Shown in pieces: positions 21,934-33,587 of a stretch of 64,000 nt of DNA. Source of the DNA: Tricholomella constricta (Eukaryota > Basidiomycota > Agaricomycetes > Agaricales > Lyophyllaceae); contig JAACJP010000059.1 in the NCBI GenBank assembly GCA_013368375.1, positions 1 to 64,000 of the forward strand. The letters run 5' to 3'. The notes beneath the pieces were generated by a model that worked only from the letters and a program-made list of their open reading frames with translations, ran no database searches and was not told the origin of the DNA. Numbering within the stretch: the stretch's first letter is position 1; each line of letters begins with the position of its first letter. The position numbers were made by a program, and so were the translations under genes.

Positions 21934-24900
21934 CTAATATGCGATTTCATGAGAATGGTGGTCCGCGTACTTATTAACATAAAATAATTTAAATGCGTTC
22001 AACGAGTCTGTATGGGTAAATGTCCAGGGAATAAAAGAAGAACCCGATACTCCAATCAAGTGCGCACCGCGAAGAATCGAGTCGATGTGGATAACGGACA
22101 CAACCCGACGGCCCCTGGTATCACAGTCTGGCTCAACCATCCAAAGTCCCGTGTCCTCACAAGGAGCGTCGCCGTATGTTGAGAACCATTGCACGAGCGC
22201 GCAGGGGTAAGTGATGCCGTCAAATTTGAATGAGAAGAAAAGGTTAACGCGTGCGACATGGAGTCCACGGAAACCATCAAGGTCAGGGTCCTTGTCGATG
22301 AAGACACAGTCGAATCGGCCGGGCCCGCGTTGCCACGACGGGGCCGCACGGATGCGCTCGCGATGCATTCCTCCAATCCCGGAAAGATCACTGGGGGCAT
22401 GGTATGTCGAAACAGCCGAATGGACGACGGTAATCCGGAGGTTCGGGCTGACCTCGGGACATGAATCGAGGTCAACGTCCATCCCGAATTCTTCGGATTC
22501 AGGGTGGAGCTGGTCGTACAGGTACCGGCGGATGTATTCGGAAAGCTGAGGTTGTCGAAGATAGGTTGAAAGGGCACTGAGGGTTTTTGGGTAATTTTTG
22601 GCTGTAGGATTTGGTTTTGTGAGCTTCGGAGCATAGTAAGTAATCGAGAACTTGCCTGGGTACTTTGCGAGCTTAACGTCCCCAAGTGATGTCATTCCCG
22701 GATCATCCTCTTCATCTGCCCCTTCGTCGTCAGGTGGCCGAGGTGGCAGAACAACACCGGCAGCTAGGCATGGACCATCTAAAATCCCTCGGGCGATAAA
22801 GTCGATGCGCGCAGCAGCGAGTTTGTCCAGTCGTTGATTAGTGAGAAGCATCTGGCCGAGGGGCTGGTTACGGCTCGAGCGCCGCCATGGTTCCTTGACG
22901 GCTTTGATGTGTTTGGATTCCGTGATCGACGAGCACAGGCCATTCGGAGCACCAAACTGCTGTATAAGGCGGCGGTAGTGAACAAGGGAGTGTTGGCGTG
23001 GTAATGAAAAATCTTCGCGGATGCCGTACTCTCGAAAGACCTCACGTTCGCGATGGAAGCGTTCGACAGCAGCATCGATCGCGAGGAGCGTATCTTCATC
23101 AATTTGAGATCGACGGACAAGATAACAGAATTCCAGGAAGGCGCTGACGGCGCGGACCATTTGTGGAGGTACATGGCCAGCAATTGCTGGCAGATATACC
23201 TGTAGATCCCATAAATCAGTAATCCTGGATCATAGTATTCTGAGTTGAGTATACCTTCATCAATGCCTTGGAATCATCGCCGGTCCATTGCTTGAAACCG
23301 CGGCCCTCGGGAAAGCGTCGAAGTGCAGGAAATGACGGCGCCGCAGCAATGCTAAGACATGATGATAAGTCGTTGAATTTATTGACAGTAGCGAGGGCCA
23401 TACCGTCGGTCAATATCTGCAAGAATCCTTTTAGCTTGAGCAGCTGGGTGAACTAATTCTAGATATTCGGTGACCCAAGAAACGATGTGATCCTTGAAGG
23501 TGCCCTTGATAATTTGATGGAGGAGGTCCGGTGCCAGCAGTTCGTGGATGTCGGCGCGAGGAAACTGAGATGTAAACGGCTGATTTACTTGTTAATCAAC
23601 AACGTGAAACAGTCAGCTCCACACGCACGATTAGGTCTCCGACAATTCCATACCCCTCCCAGAGTGTTTTTAACCGGTCCTCAAAAGCTTCGCAAAGTAG
23701 TCTAGTATGTTCGTGCGAACGCGGAACAGCAACTGGGTCATCATCGAGGTCGGTGGGCAGAGCCGTGCATCTAATCTATGATTTGAATTATCACATTCTG
23801 GGCATAGTAGGAGTGTCGACTCACTTGGCACACCAACCAGAGACAATACATGCAAGCAATACCTGCTCAGGATAGTCCGCAATATATGGCCCCAGGCCAT
23901 AGATTGCGCGTCGAAAATGACCATCGGCACAACGCGTAATTCGCGGCTTGGTCGTCCAAGGTCTGAGCGATGACAGGATTCGGGCCAATGATGCATGAAA
24001 AAGTTGCCGTCGAAATTTTCGGAATTCGACGTCATCGTGAAACTGCTTGTCGGCTACGTAGTAATTAACGTGATTGTCAACGATAGCCTACTGAACAATA
24101 TAAAGTGACCTACTTTTGGGAATAGCGAGGAAACCGACGAGGGACAGAGCATTTCGATGGGCACGTCGAACTTGATTCTGGGCATTTCCGATGGACGTGT
24201 AGAGTGGGTAATATTCATTTTGCCCTGTTGCTACCGAAACCGTCGTTTTGTCGCTTCCGAGAATGACGGGAATGAACATTGATCCATGGGTCTCAGGATC
24301 TTCTGCGATAACATCCTGCCATAGAAATGAGCCAAGTCTGTTCGAAAATAAAAATACGAACCGCTTGATCCCATGCCCAGTTGCCCGACATGAAGTCTGA
24401 ATATTGCCGCTTTCCATTCTTCCCGTAAATCCGTTTGGGTGAATAGTCGAGCTCCGAGTTGAAATCCCTATTGCCCAATTGGCCCTCCAACACTGTAAGA
24501 GGATCGCGGAACCAGACTTCGAATTTTGAGGTCTTCCATGTAGGCGGTGTCAAGCCCTCAGGGAGTTCTCCATCGTACTGGACGGAAAATGACTGCCATG
24601 CAACGTCACCTGTTTCGATCGCATCAATGGTGTCGTAGAGATCCTTCGAGTTAGCAAAAGGTGGCCTGGAGTCATCCAACTCGTCACTGTGCTGGAAAGC
24701 GGCCCATATATCCATGAGTTCGTCTATCTTCTTGCCTGACATCTGTTCACGGCGATACAAAAAGTCAGCCAACTCAAACTCGGCACGTGAATTGAATGGC
24801 TCGAAATTATTATTCGCATCGTCGGAATTGATGGTCGGTGGTGGTGCATCGTGTGGTAGGTCGTAGCCGTCCTTATCGCATGGAACTCCTGATTCAACAT

Positions 24901-25264
24901 TAATATACTCCTTGTCTAAAAAACGGCAGTTCGACTTACCGTCGAGATAGGGATGTGACTGAGTTCTCATTCCCCGTGTGTTTGTACTCCATTGCTGACG
25001 ACGTGGTGATTCGTTGGGTAGAACATGATCTGAATTATCTGGTGTTTGTGGAGTTGAAGGATCTGGGGGAGGCGAAGCAGAAGGTGTCCGTGGTGGTGAA
25101 GGGCTTGGTGCATGAGGGCATGGAGGTGGAGCATAAATATAAGACGGGTTAAATCTGCATGTATCTTGATGCCGAGTGAGTCCGCCAGGTAGCTTGCAAA
25201 ATTTTACGCAGCCAGGAAATGTACAACGGTAGACAGGGGCGTTGTATCGAACCCTAGGCTTCAT
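21934..25264 (-). CDS. Plavaka transposase 1
   Basis: Multi-exon gene read from 25264 to 21934. It opens with a C2H2 zinc finger (YRCTFPGCVKFCKLPGGLTRH), a Pro-rich linker, then family-typical blocks: ADFLYRREQMS, FEVWFRDPLTVLEGQ, RQYSDFMSGNWAWDQA, FIPVILGSDKTTVSVATG (probable catalytic Asp), GNAQNQVRRAHRNALSLVGF, DGHFRRAIYGLGPYIADYPEQ, RADIHELLAPDLLHQ, GRGFKQWTGDDSKALMK, FGAPNGLCSSITESKHIKAV, and the end VNKYADHHSHEIAY. Introns are short and the conserved blocks continue across them without stops. Exon borders were not all fixed here. Plavaka transposases are DDE enzymes related to CACTA. It looks intact. Confidence 0.9.
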
Positions 25265-25443
25265 CGAACGAGGCCAAGACGGTATAATGTGTGTCGAAAC
25301 TCTGTATTTTAGTATAAAATCGTGAAGTCCACATTCAGAGATTCACGTGAGCTACAACTGTAAAGTTTGTGTAAGCCACACGAAAAAAAAGCGACAGACA
25401 CTGCTCAAAACATACCTATAGATAAAATCTTCACGAGCGCACC

Positions 25444-27821
25444 ATGTCTCGCGTCACTCGACCCTCCACTGCAACCAGTCGTCCTGGGGAGGCCCACCAC
25501 CGATACACGCAAAATCGTCGATCTACAGCAGAGGTGCAGGCGGCTAAACTCGCAGCAGAGGTGAAAAAAACTGAAGCGGCGGTAAAAAAGGCAGCTGTTG
25601 TCAAAAGAATTGCAGAGTTGGAAAACCAGACACGTACCTCGGTGAAGAAAGCTGACCTGTATGCGAATCATCCACAGGATCGGCAGGCTACCGCTCCTCG
25701 CCGGTTCACCCGAAGTAAACAAAAAAATTCTCCTGAAGGTCTTTTTTCAATATTGAACTTCGACATTAAATTCTTACCAATGGTTTTGGACGACAGAAGA
25801 TAGTACTCATGCGGACCGAGGGAGTCAGGTCAAGGCAGTACCTAAAAAACAAGAAATGTCAAATAAAGGTGGGTGTGTCTTGCGGCTGCTTCAGATATGT
25901 ACTCAAAAAAATCATACCTGGTGTAGACGACCTATTCGAAGCGCCACTGGATCACGATGCTGTTAACCCTGCAGACTTCGAAGTACCTCTGGAGGACGGT
26001 GATGAGCTGGTCGTAGACAAAGATGATGAAAACGAGAATAGTGACCACCAGGACATGGACATGGAGCATGACGAGCTCGACACGACCATAGCGGCAAAGA
26101 TGAAGGGCAGTGGGAAGAAAACCAGGCAGGGTTTGGAAGCGCGGAATCAAATCAACATGATCGCATCTCAGATATCCCCGAATGAGGCGGGATCAAACCA
26201 CGGACTCAGTACGGCAGGGAACAAACGGAAGGCTGGACCCGCGGGCGCTGAGTGAGAACGTGGCTTGGTTATTTTTAGAATTGTTCCTGACACTGTCTAG
26301 ACCAACCGGACCGAAGAAGGCGAAACCCTCTCATCCGTCAGGACTTATTCGAAACTGGGAGGCTGCTGTGCCCATTCAACCAGTTCCTACACTTACCAAG
26401 CTTACAAGCCATCCTGCACGCATGGCAACAACATCTTCTAGCCAGACTTCAATGACACCCGCATCTGCCACAAACCAAAGAAGCGAACTTGAAGATGGCG
26501 ATACACCAGCATTCGAACCTGGTGGGATTTCATCAGATGACGAGCAAATTGAACAGCTTCCGACATTCAACACGCCCACCACGGGCTTTCAATTTCGCGT
26601 ATGTTTTTTTTCGTTTCCAAGTGACCTTGACAGTTATTAGTTGACCGTTGTTCCAGTCAATCGCCAAAGTCGAGGAGGTTCACGTAGCTCCGTTACTCCA
26701 ACTCCATCAGCGTAATCGAAATTTTCAAAGCCGACGCCCCAATATTCGCGACCTTCCTCACGATACTCAATCAGACTATAACAGATATGTTCAACCAATG
26801 GCGTGCGACATGACCGGGGCGCTCAAAGCATGGGAACACCCTAACGAGATGGAGATAATTGAGCTTTGGAATGACTGTACTGCCGTGAAAGGGAAACACG
26901 AGATCTCGACGACTACCTTCCATAACGATGGGCTATATCTAGTGGTGAAACGCTTGGTATGTTTAGAACTCTTCTTGCATGAAGTACTGACCTGTCTATT
27001 CTCAGATAAAACAAAACGGAATCGCCCTATGGCAAAACAAGCTTGCCACTAAAGCGAAGGACGCCGTGATGACCGAATTCAAGATTCGCTCAATTGAAGC
27101 TGTTGAGGACCGTGCCATATTTGTAGCGGCGATGCTCGGGCCTAATCCGACCGACCTTACGAAGAAGGACCGCCCATTCCTCTGGCAGTCGACGAACGAG
27201 TCATTCGAGAAGAAACGCGAGGTACGTGACAAGTTATTCTTGATGGGCAAACTTGACGCAATCCATGGGCTTCTAGGGCTTGTTTCAAGGACGCCTCATG
27301 GCGAGCACCTTTGTGTCGCATGTCATGATGTCGGCTTCTGTCCCAGATGGACATCGAGTGCTCGAACGCCCCGTCGGGGCTCTCATTATGTCATTACAAG
27401 CTGTAAGTGGTTATTCTACTGCAGTTCACATATTCATATTATTTTGCAGGTACATCGTGCTTTACTTTATTTCACCACCGGAGTATGGGCACCCCCGCTT
27501 GATCACTCGGAGAGCGCGTTCTCGAAGGCCAACTGGGACGATTACGTGGAGCCCACTGGCCCGAAAGGGGCGGGTAAACTTAGGAAGCGTGCCAGTGTTT
27601 TCATGCCCGAGGTCGTTGCGCTCACCGATCAGCAGTGGGATGACATCATAGCCGCCGCTTTATCCACAAAGGAACGCCGATGCTCAAAGAATGGAGTGCC
27701 GGAAGTGATCGAAGTTGACGATGCATCTGATGAGGACATGGAGATTTTAATTGACCCCCGTTATGCTTCAAAAGCTCAGGTTGAGGTCGCGCCAGTCGCA
27801 TTCAAAGAGGAGGATGAATAG
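25444..27821 (+). CDS. Plavaka 1 accessory gene
   Basis: Divergent partner of the transposase. Several exons: MSRVTRPSTATSRPGEAHHR with Ala/Lys-rich helices (AAKLAAEVKKTEAAVKKA), an acidic segment, a basic linker (KKAKPSHPSG), then a conserved C-terminal part: LPHDTQSDYNRYVQP, SIEAVEDRAIFVAAMLG, RPVGALIMSLQAVHRALLYF, FSKANWDDYVEPTGPK, ending acidic. The last ~250 residues align by eye with the partner gene of Plavaka 2 (GALSLCAAAVERALKLWRTG, KPWAIRTAAHYK), so this is a conserved second gene of these elements. No known domain recognised. A DNA-binding or regulatory role, like TNPA in plant CACTA elements, is inference. Confidence 0.75.
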
Positions 27822-28284
27822 ATCAAGATTTATTATACTACTCCGAATATGTACAGTAGCCGTACCGCCCTCAAATATGCCTAATTTTCCTACTTCCATA
27901 CCTTCTTTTGAGCGAGGCTTCTGAAAGTCGGACGTGCTTCCGGAAAGTCACCTACACCTTCTGTATGTCTTTCTCACCTTTTACAAGTTAAAACTAACTT
28001 TGACAAGTAAAGTGACTGGGCTAGCAAAAGCCACAAGGTCTTTTCGTCTTTTGGTCTTTTCCGGCTTTCAAAAGCCACGAAAGACGCCGGAAAAGACAAT
28101 GGAGTTTTCCTGATGGAAATGCAACTGCCAACCGGCGCGAGAGTAACCTACCTTGCTTTGAATTCGGAGGCCATGGTCGTTGAGGAGATTACTTACTAAA
28201 GATCTCCGACACAGCGCCGAATCTATTGACATATAGGTCTACTTCTACATTGTTGAATGCTCGCGATCATATATCACGGGTGTA

Positions 28285-29245
28285 TTATTTACTGACACAA
28301 TTGGACACAGATGCATAGGGTGTCAAGTTCGCTACTTTGATACCATGTTCAACCATACCCCCCAAAACTTTGACAAAGTCGCTATCTTTTAATAAATCAT
28401 TGTCTGCCTGTACATCGATTTCAACTATATCGCGGGTGGCCTTGACCATCTTCATCGTCGGATGGCCTTCCTGTACCGCCAACGCAGTCTCATGAGGAAT
28501 GTGGGCAGTGATCACGATCAACTGCGTCAGTGCCGAGTTAGGATACATGATATGAACCTATGGTGCAAGTCAACCCAGCTCAGATGTATGGAAATGAAGT
28601 GATGCTCACCGTGTAGTTGCCGTCGTTCCATTCTACCGGAACCATTGAAGACATCTGATCTTGCGCCATCATCAGCAAAATTGCGAAGTCGTAGATGTCG
28701 ATATGGTCTGCGTCCTGCTCAGTATACGGTGGTTCAAGTTCATCAATCTCTTCCGGGTCATCAAGGTCCTTTCCAGCTCTAGCCGCGTGTCGATGATGCG
28801 CATCGGTGTAGTAACAGATGGGAATTCCGTCGACAACAGCTCCACTAACGCAAGTTATGATTTGCCATTCACGATCCGCAACTGTGAGCAGGTCGGTATT
28901 TGAAAAGTGAATCCCTTTGAGTTCGCACAACTGTGTCACGGTACGCTCAAGGAAACCTGGGATGAGGTCTAGTATTTTCCGTTTATCCCCGATGTCCTGC
29001 GCAGTGCGAAAAATGTTAACGACAAGCCTGGTGTAGAATAGGGGGGTGCCTTTGGAGATTGTCGTATTTTTCCTGGGTAGCGGCTGGTCTGCTAACGGCG
29101 AGAAAATCTGCCTGATGAGATCTTGGGGCCATCGAAGAGGATTGATGTCCTGCAGTGCGACGAAGGGGTTTGGAATCTGACGCAACGTAGTGGTGGTGGA
29201 TGTGAGGGATAGCTCCGGGTCAGTGGTGGGCTCCGTTCCAGACAT
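28285..29245 (-). CDS. Six-copy family, copy 2, 302 aa
   Basis: Exons 29245-28610 and 28557-28285 (52-bp intron after NDGNYT). Starts MSGTEPTTDPELS. Carries all conserved blocks: LRQIPNPFVALQDINPLRW, TAQDIGDKRKILDLIP, DGIPICYYTDAHHRHA, EPPYTEQDADHIDIYD, MYPNSALTQLIVITAHIPHE. Cytosolic by appearance, no signal peptide or membrane segment. The His-rich HHRHA and the acidic/His DADHIDIYD stretch could bind metal, but this is a guess. Its 3' flank (28118-28284) matches the 3' flank of copy 1 (20520-20709), so the two arose as a tandem duplication later split by Plavaka 1. Confidence 0.72.
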
Positions 29246-29348
29246 TGAAGAAATGTGTTGTCGGTATGAGGGACGAATTTTTGACGAAGCTGTTGATTTG
29301 GCCGTTCGTCTTTATACTCGCTTGGACGATGCCGCTTTTGGCACAGCC

Positions 29349-29362
29349 TCGTGTCGACACGA
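29349..29362. promoter_or_regulatory. 14-bp perfect palindrome upstream of family copy 2
   Basis: tcgtgtcgacacga, about 105 bp before the start codon of copy 2 and kept exactly in the upstream region of copy 3 (40075-40088). It lies in ~270 bp of well conserved flank (29246-29520 against 39977-40250). A dimeric factor site is plausible. Confidence 0.4.
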
Positions 29363-30001
29363 TTATCGTTGTGAAAGAGAACAACATGTTGTCTTTAAAG
29401 GTCTCTTCGGATCTCTTGTCAGAATCACCGCTCTACTCAACAACCGGCGACAGGTCCGCCAGAAGAAAGCGGGCTGCAGAAGTGATCGCTTGGTCAACGG
29501 TCATTCGGAGTTCTCCTAGTACACCAGGCCGCAAGTTTTCCAAGAGTACCGAATTGTTCCAGAGTAAAAATCTTAGAAATGAGTCTGTAGTTCATTGGTG
29601 TTCTTGCGGATGAATGTGACTTGTCGATGATCAGAATTGTTGCGGATCGTGGTCTTCCCTTATTGCGTCTGCTAGTAGACTACTGAACGGTGCTCAAGTA
29701 TTGCAGACAGAGTCTCTAACTTACTTCCGAGGGCTGTATTCCGCTGTATGGGGAAAAAGATGGGGCGAGCGAGGCAGACTAGCGCGACTTCATCAGCAAA
29801 ACTCCATCTGTCTGGCATGGTCTGGCACGACTGGTGCGTCTGGCATGTCTGGCAGGTTGGCCGTCAGAAATTGCTGCCCCCTCAGGATTTATGACAATCT
29901 CATAATCGTTCGGAAATTATCATTCAGTCAGATGTGGTCAGAATTATAGCCACCCACCAGTACTTGAGTATAAGTTATCAGGGGTCAACATGTAGTTACA
30001 G

Positions 30002-33000
30002 TTAAAAGGCAACTTCATTGGCATGATGATCAGCATACTTATTTACAAAAAAAGCCTTGAAGGCATCTAGAGACCAGTAATGACGAAAATGAGGGGGAAT
30101 AAAAGAGGTACCGTAGACAGGAATTAAGTGTGCGCCTCTAAGAATGGAATCGAGATGTACAACGGTGGTCAACCTTCTTCCTTGGCGATCCTCTTCTGGT
30201 TTTACGACCCACATGCCCGTTTGCTCATTGGGTGACCGGCCGTCCTTCTTGAACCATTCCACGAGAGCACAAGGATATTCCTCTCCTTCGTAGCTGAAGG
30301 AGAAGAATAATTTAATACGGACGGCACTCATACCTCGAAAGCCGCGCTCGTTTTGCTTTTCGACAACAAATGCGCAGTCGCGGCGAGGTCCTGTGCTCCG
30401 CCAGGAAGGGGTGGACCGAATCCGCTCACGCCGCATACCACGGATACCGGATGGGTCACTGGGAGCATAGAAGGAGGCAATGGCGGAATGGTAGACTGAT
30501 ATTGGGGATATACCTTTCAGAAGGTCGTCGTCGTCATCCGAGTCGACATGGGCATCGAGTTTATTCCCACTGAGTTGATCGTAGAGGAAGGAATGGAGGA
30601 GATCGGGAAAGTTAGGCGTCTCGATGTAACCAGCTAGCTCATGGATGCCTGAGGGGTATTTGCGTTCTTATTGAATATATTAGCATATAAAATGAAGCAG
30701 AAAGATAACAGCGGGCGTACCTCTTGTCCGTGCCAGCTGTACATCAGCCATGACTTTCTCGTCATCTATAGGACCTCCATCATCGTCATCATCAGCAGTA
30801 ACTCCAGGGAGGGGACCTCGATCAGGTGGCAGCATCTCGCGTGCGATGAAATCGGCTCGCGCCGCAGCTAGCTTGTCAAGTCGTTGGTTTGTGATTAACA
30901 TTTGACCCAACGCTTCATAGCGGCTTGAGCGTCTCCATGGTTTTTTGACAGCGGTGATGTGGCGAGATTCCGTGATGGACGAGCAGAGCCCATTCGGAGC
31001 ACCGAAATCTTGGATATTTACGCGATAGTGGACAAGGGAATGCTGACGTGGCAGTGAGAAGCCGCGCTCACGCACACCTGATGATCGGAAAACTTCGCGG
31101 TAGGTGTGGAAGCGATGTAACGCGTTATCGAGGGCATTGAGGGTGTTGAGGTCGAAATCGGAACGCCGCGCAAGGTAACAGAAGTCGAGGAAGGCAGAAA
31201 TGCATTTGACGGCATCCGGATGGACAAGACCATGTATAGCAGGTAAGTATACCTTGTAAACATGATATCAGTGAGATTATTACTCAGAAATGTGATGATA
31301 TGTACTTTCATGAGAGCTTTTGAGTCATCTCCTGTCCATTGCTTGAACCGACGGCCTTGCTTGAATCGGCGTAGCTCAGGAAAGGCCGGCGTAGCTGCAA
31401 GTCTGAATAATGTGGTCACATTTAGACGCGCAAGCAAATTGAGAGAATATACACATACCGCCGGTCAATTTCATCCATAATTCGATCCGCCTCTGCTTTC
31501 TCATACGTCATCTCAAGATATTCCCCCACCCACTCAACCAGATGATCCTTAAACGTCCCTTTGATAGCTTGGTGGAGCAGATCTGATGAGATTAGCTCAT
31601 GGATGTCTGCCCGAGGGAAGTCGCGCGTAAAGGGTATGATCTCGGTGTCGACGCCGTATTCATCCCACAATGTTGTCGAGTCAAATTCCTGGAGAAGGGC
31701 ATCGGTCAGCTCATTGCTTCGGACAGAGGCCGCTCCGTCAATGTCGGTAGGTAAGGCAGTGCAGCTAAGACGGGATTAATAAACATAATTAATTATAGAA
31801 AGATGTAAACGTACCGAGGACACCAGCCCTGCTTAAGACCTGCCAGCATGACCTGTTCTGGATAGTCGGCAATAAATGGTCCTAAACCGAAGATGACACG
31901 ACGAAAATGGCCATCAGGACAACGGTAGACTGCAGGGGTTGACATGGCGGGCTTTAATGTGGAGAGAATTGCCGATATCGATGAATGGTAGAGTTGCCGC
32001 TTGAATTTTCGGAAGGCAGGGTCCTTATCATATTTACGGTCACCTAATGAGAAAGCAAGTTCAGTAAGACCCCACTGAGACGCATATATTAATAAAACTA
32101 CCAACTTTTTGGGATGGCAAGAAAGCCGATTGGGATGACCCCATTCCGATGCGCGCGACGAACAGAGTTCCGTATATCCCCAATCGAGAAGTATAATGGA
32201 TGATATTCGATGTCGCCGGTACCAACCGTGACGGTGGTTTTGTCGCTGCCTAGGATAACCGGAACGAACATACTCCCAGCATTATCCGCCGGATTTTCAT
32301 TGTAAATGATATCCTAAAGAATTTGTCAATTTGACCACGCAAGGTGAAGAAAAGAAATGTACGCATTGACGCCATGAAAAATCCCCGGACATGAAGTCTG
32401 AGCGTCGACGTGTACCGTTTGCATCTAGCTCAACATATGGTGCGTAGTCAATTTCTTGGTCAAAGTCGGGGTTCGCGAGCATGTTGCGAGCAACCACCTC
32501 TGGATCACGGTGCCATATCTCATACTCCTGCTTTCTCCAGTTGGGTGCAGCATCATCAATCTCCTCATCGAGAGAAGTCTTGAAACATTTCCACGGAGCA
32601 TCGCCTTTCAAGTTTGATTCGGTAAGGAGATGCAGGACTTCACAAAGCTTAAATTTGACTTACCCTCCTCGATAGCGTCAATCTTATCATAGATGTGTTT
32701 GTATGTATCGAAGGGTCCAACACTACCATGTTTCGTGAGCGATAATGCCCACAATTCCAGGAGGTGGTTAATGTTGCCCTGTGACATCTCCTCCTGGCGG
32801 TATAAGAAATCGGCGACCTTGAATTGAAGCCCATCTTCGAAAGGCTTCCAGTCTCCGGAAGCAGCGGTAGGGCGAGGTGGTGGTGGGGTTCCATTAGGAA
32901 GATAATGGCCATATTCATCACAGGCACGTCCTGGAAAAAAGGAGAGTTAAAATGAAATCCATCAAAAATGAAATCCATCAGACGCCGACAAGATAAGGAA

Positions 33001-33335
33001 AACTTACCATTCACGAAGGGATGATAAATTTTTTGAGGCCGGAGGGGTTCGCTGGCACTTGGTGACTCATGAGCAGAATCGGAGGGTGTATGTGGTGCTG
33101 GTGATCCTTCTGGGAAAGGATCAATGGTATCGGGTGGGAGCTGTGGTGATGAGCGTGTTGGAGATGGTGGGACTTGAACATCTGGAATAATAACATGGTG
33201 TCGCCTATTGGCCCTTGGGTGGACAGTGCGAACGTGATTTGTGCGCCCTGATTCACCTCGAAAGGTTTTAGGACATCCTCGAAAAGGACAGGATAATGTT
33301 TGAATGCCTCTGGAGCGTCGAGAACCTCGTGGCAT
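30002..33335 (-). CDS. Plavaka transposase 2
   Basis: Multi-exon, 33335 to 30002. C2H2 finger (LSCPFRGCPKTFRGESGRTNH...H), Pro-rich linker, then the same ordered blocks as Plavaka 1: VADFLYRQEEMS, EYEIWHRDPEVVARN, RRSDFMSGDFSWRQ, FVPVILGSDKTTVTVGTG, GDIRNSVRRAHRNGVIPIGF, DGHFRRVIFGLGPFIADYPEQ, RADIHELISSDLLHQAIKGT, GRRFKQWTGDDSKALMK, FGAPNGLCSSITESRHITAV, DSILRGAHLIPVYG, and VNKYADHHANEVAF at the end. No disabling change was noticed. Exon borders are approximate. Confidence 0.9.
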
Positions 33336-33587
33336 TGCAAAAAAATTGGCGTAGAGAAGGGCGATGGACTATTGGCATAAAGGAGGGCGATGGACTTGGC
33401 GAAAATGAAGATTTTGTGAACGGAGCATGACTAACATGATCGACAAATTTTTTCGACCCGGTTTCCCCTCAACTTCGATAACCGGCTTGCCCCTCCACCT
33501 CGATCATCGCCGTGGTGCCATTCTGGTCGCTTCACCTTTTTCCCATTCCCGCTTGACGCTGCTCGCAATAGAACAAATACACCTAAC

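Larger units (their letters stand above)
21673..28115. mobile_element. Plavaka (CACTA-like) transposon 1
   Basis: 6443 bp. Left terminus catcagcaaaactcca, right terminus reverse-complemented catcaggaaaactcca: a 16-bp inverted repeat with one mismatch, the same as in Plavaka 2. The dinucleotide ga flanks both ends (21671-21672 and 28116-28117), a weak 2-bp target duplication. It carries a transposase gene on minus and an accessory gene on plus, head to head with about 180 bp between. Subterminal DNA has repeats such as ctttt(c/g)g and aaaagccac. Confidence 0.88.
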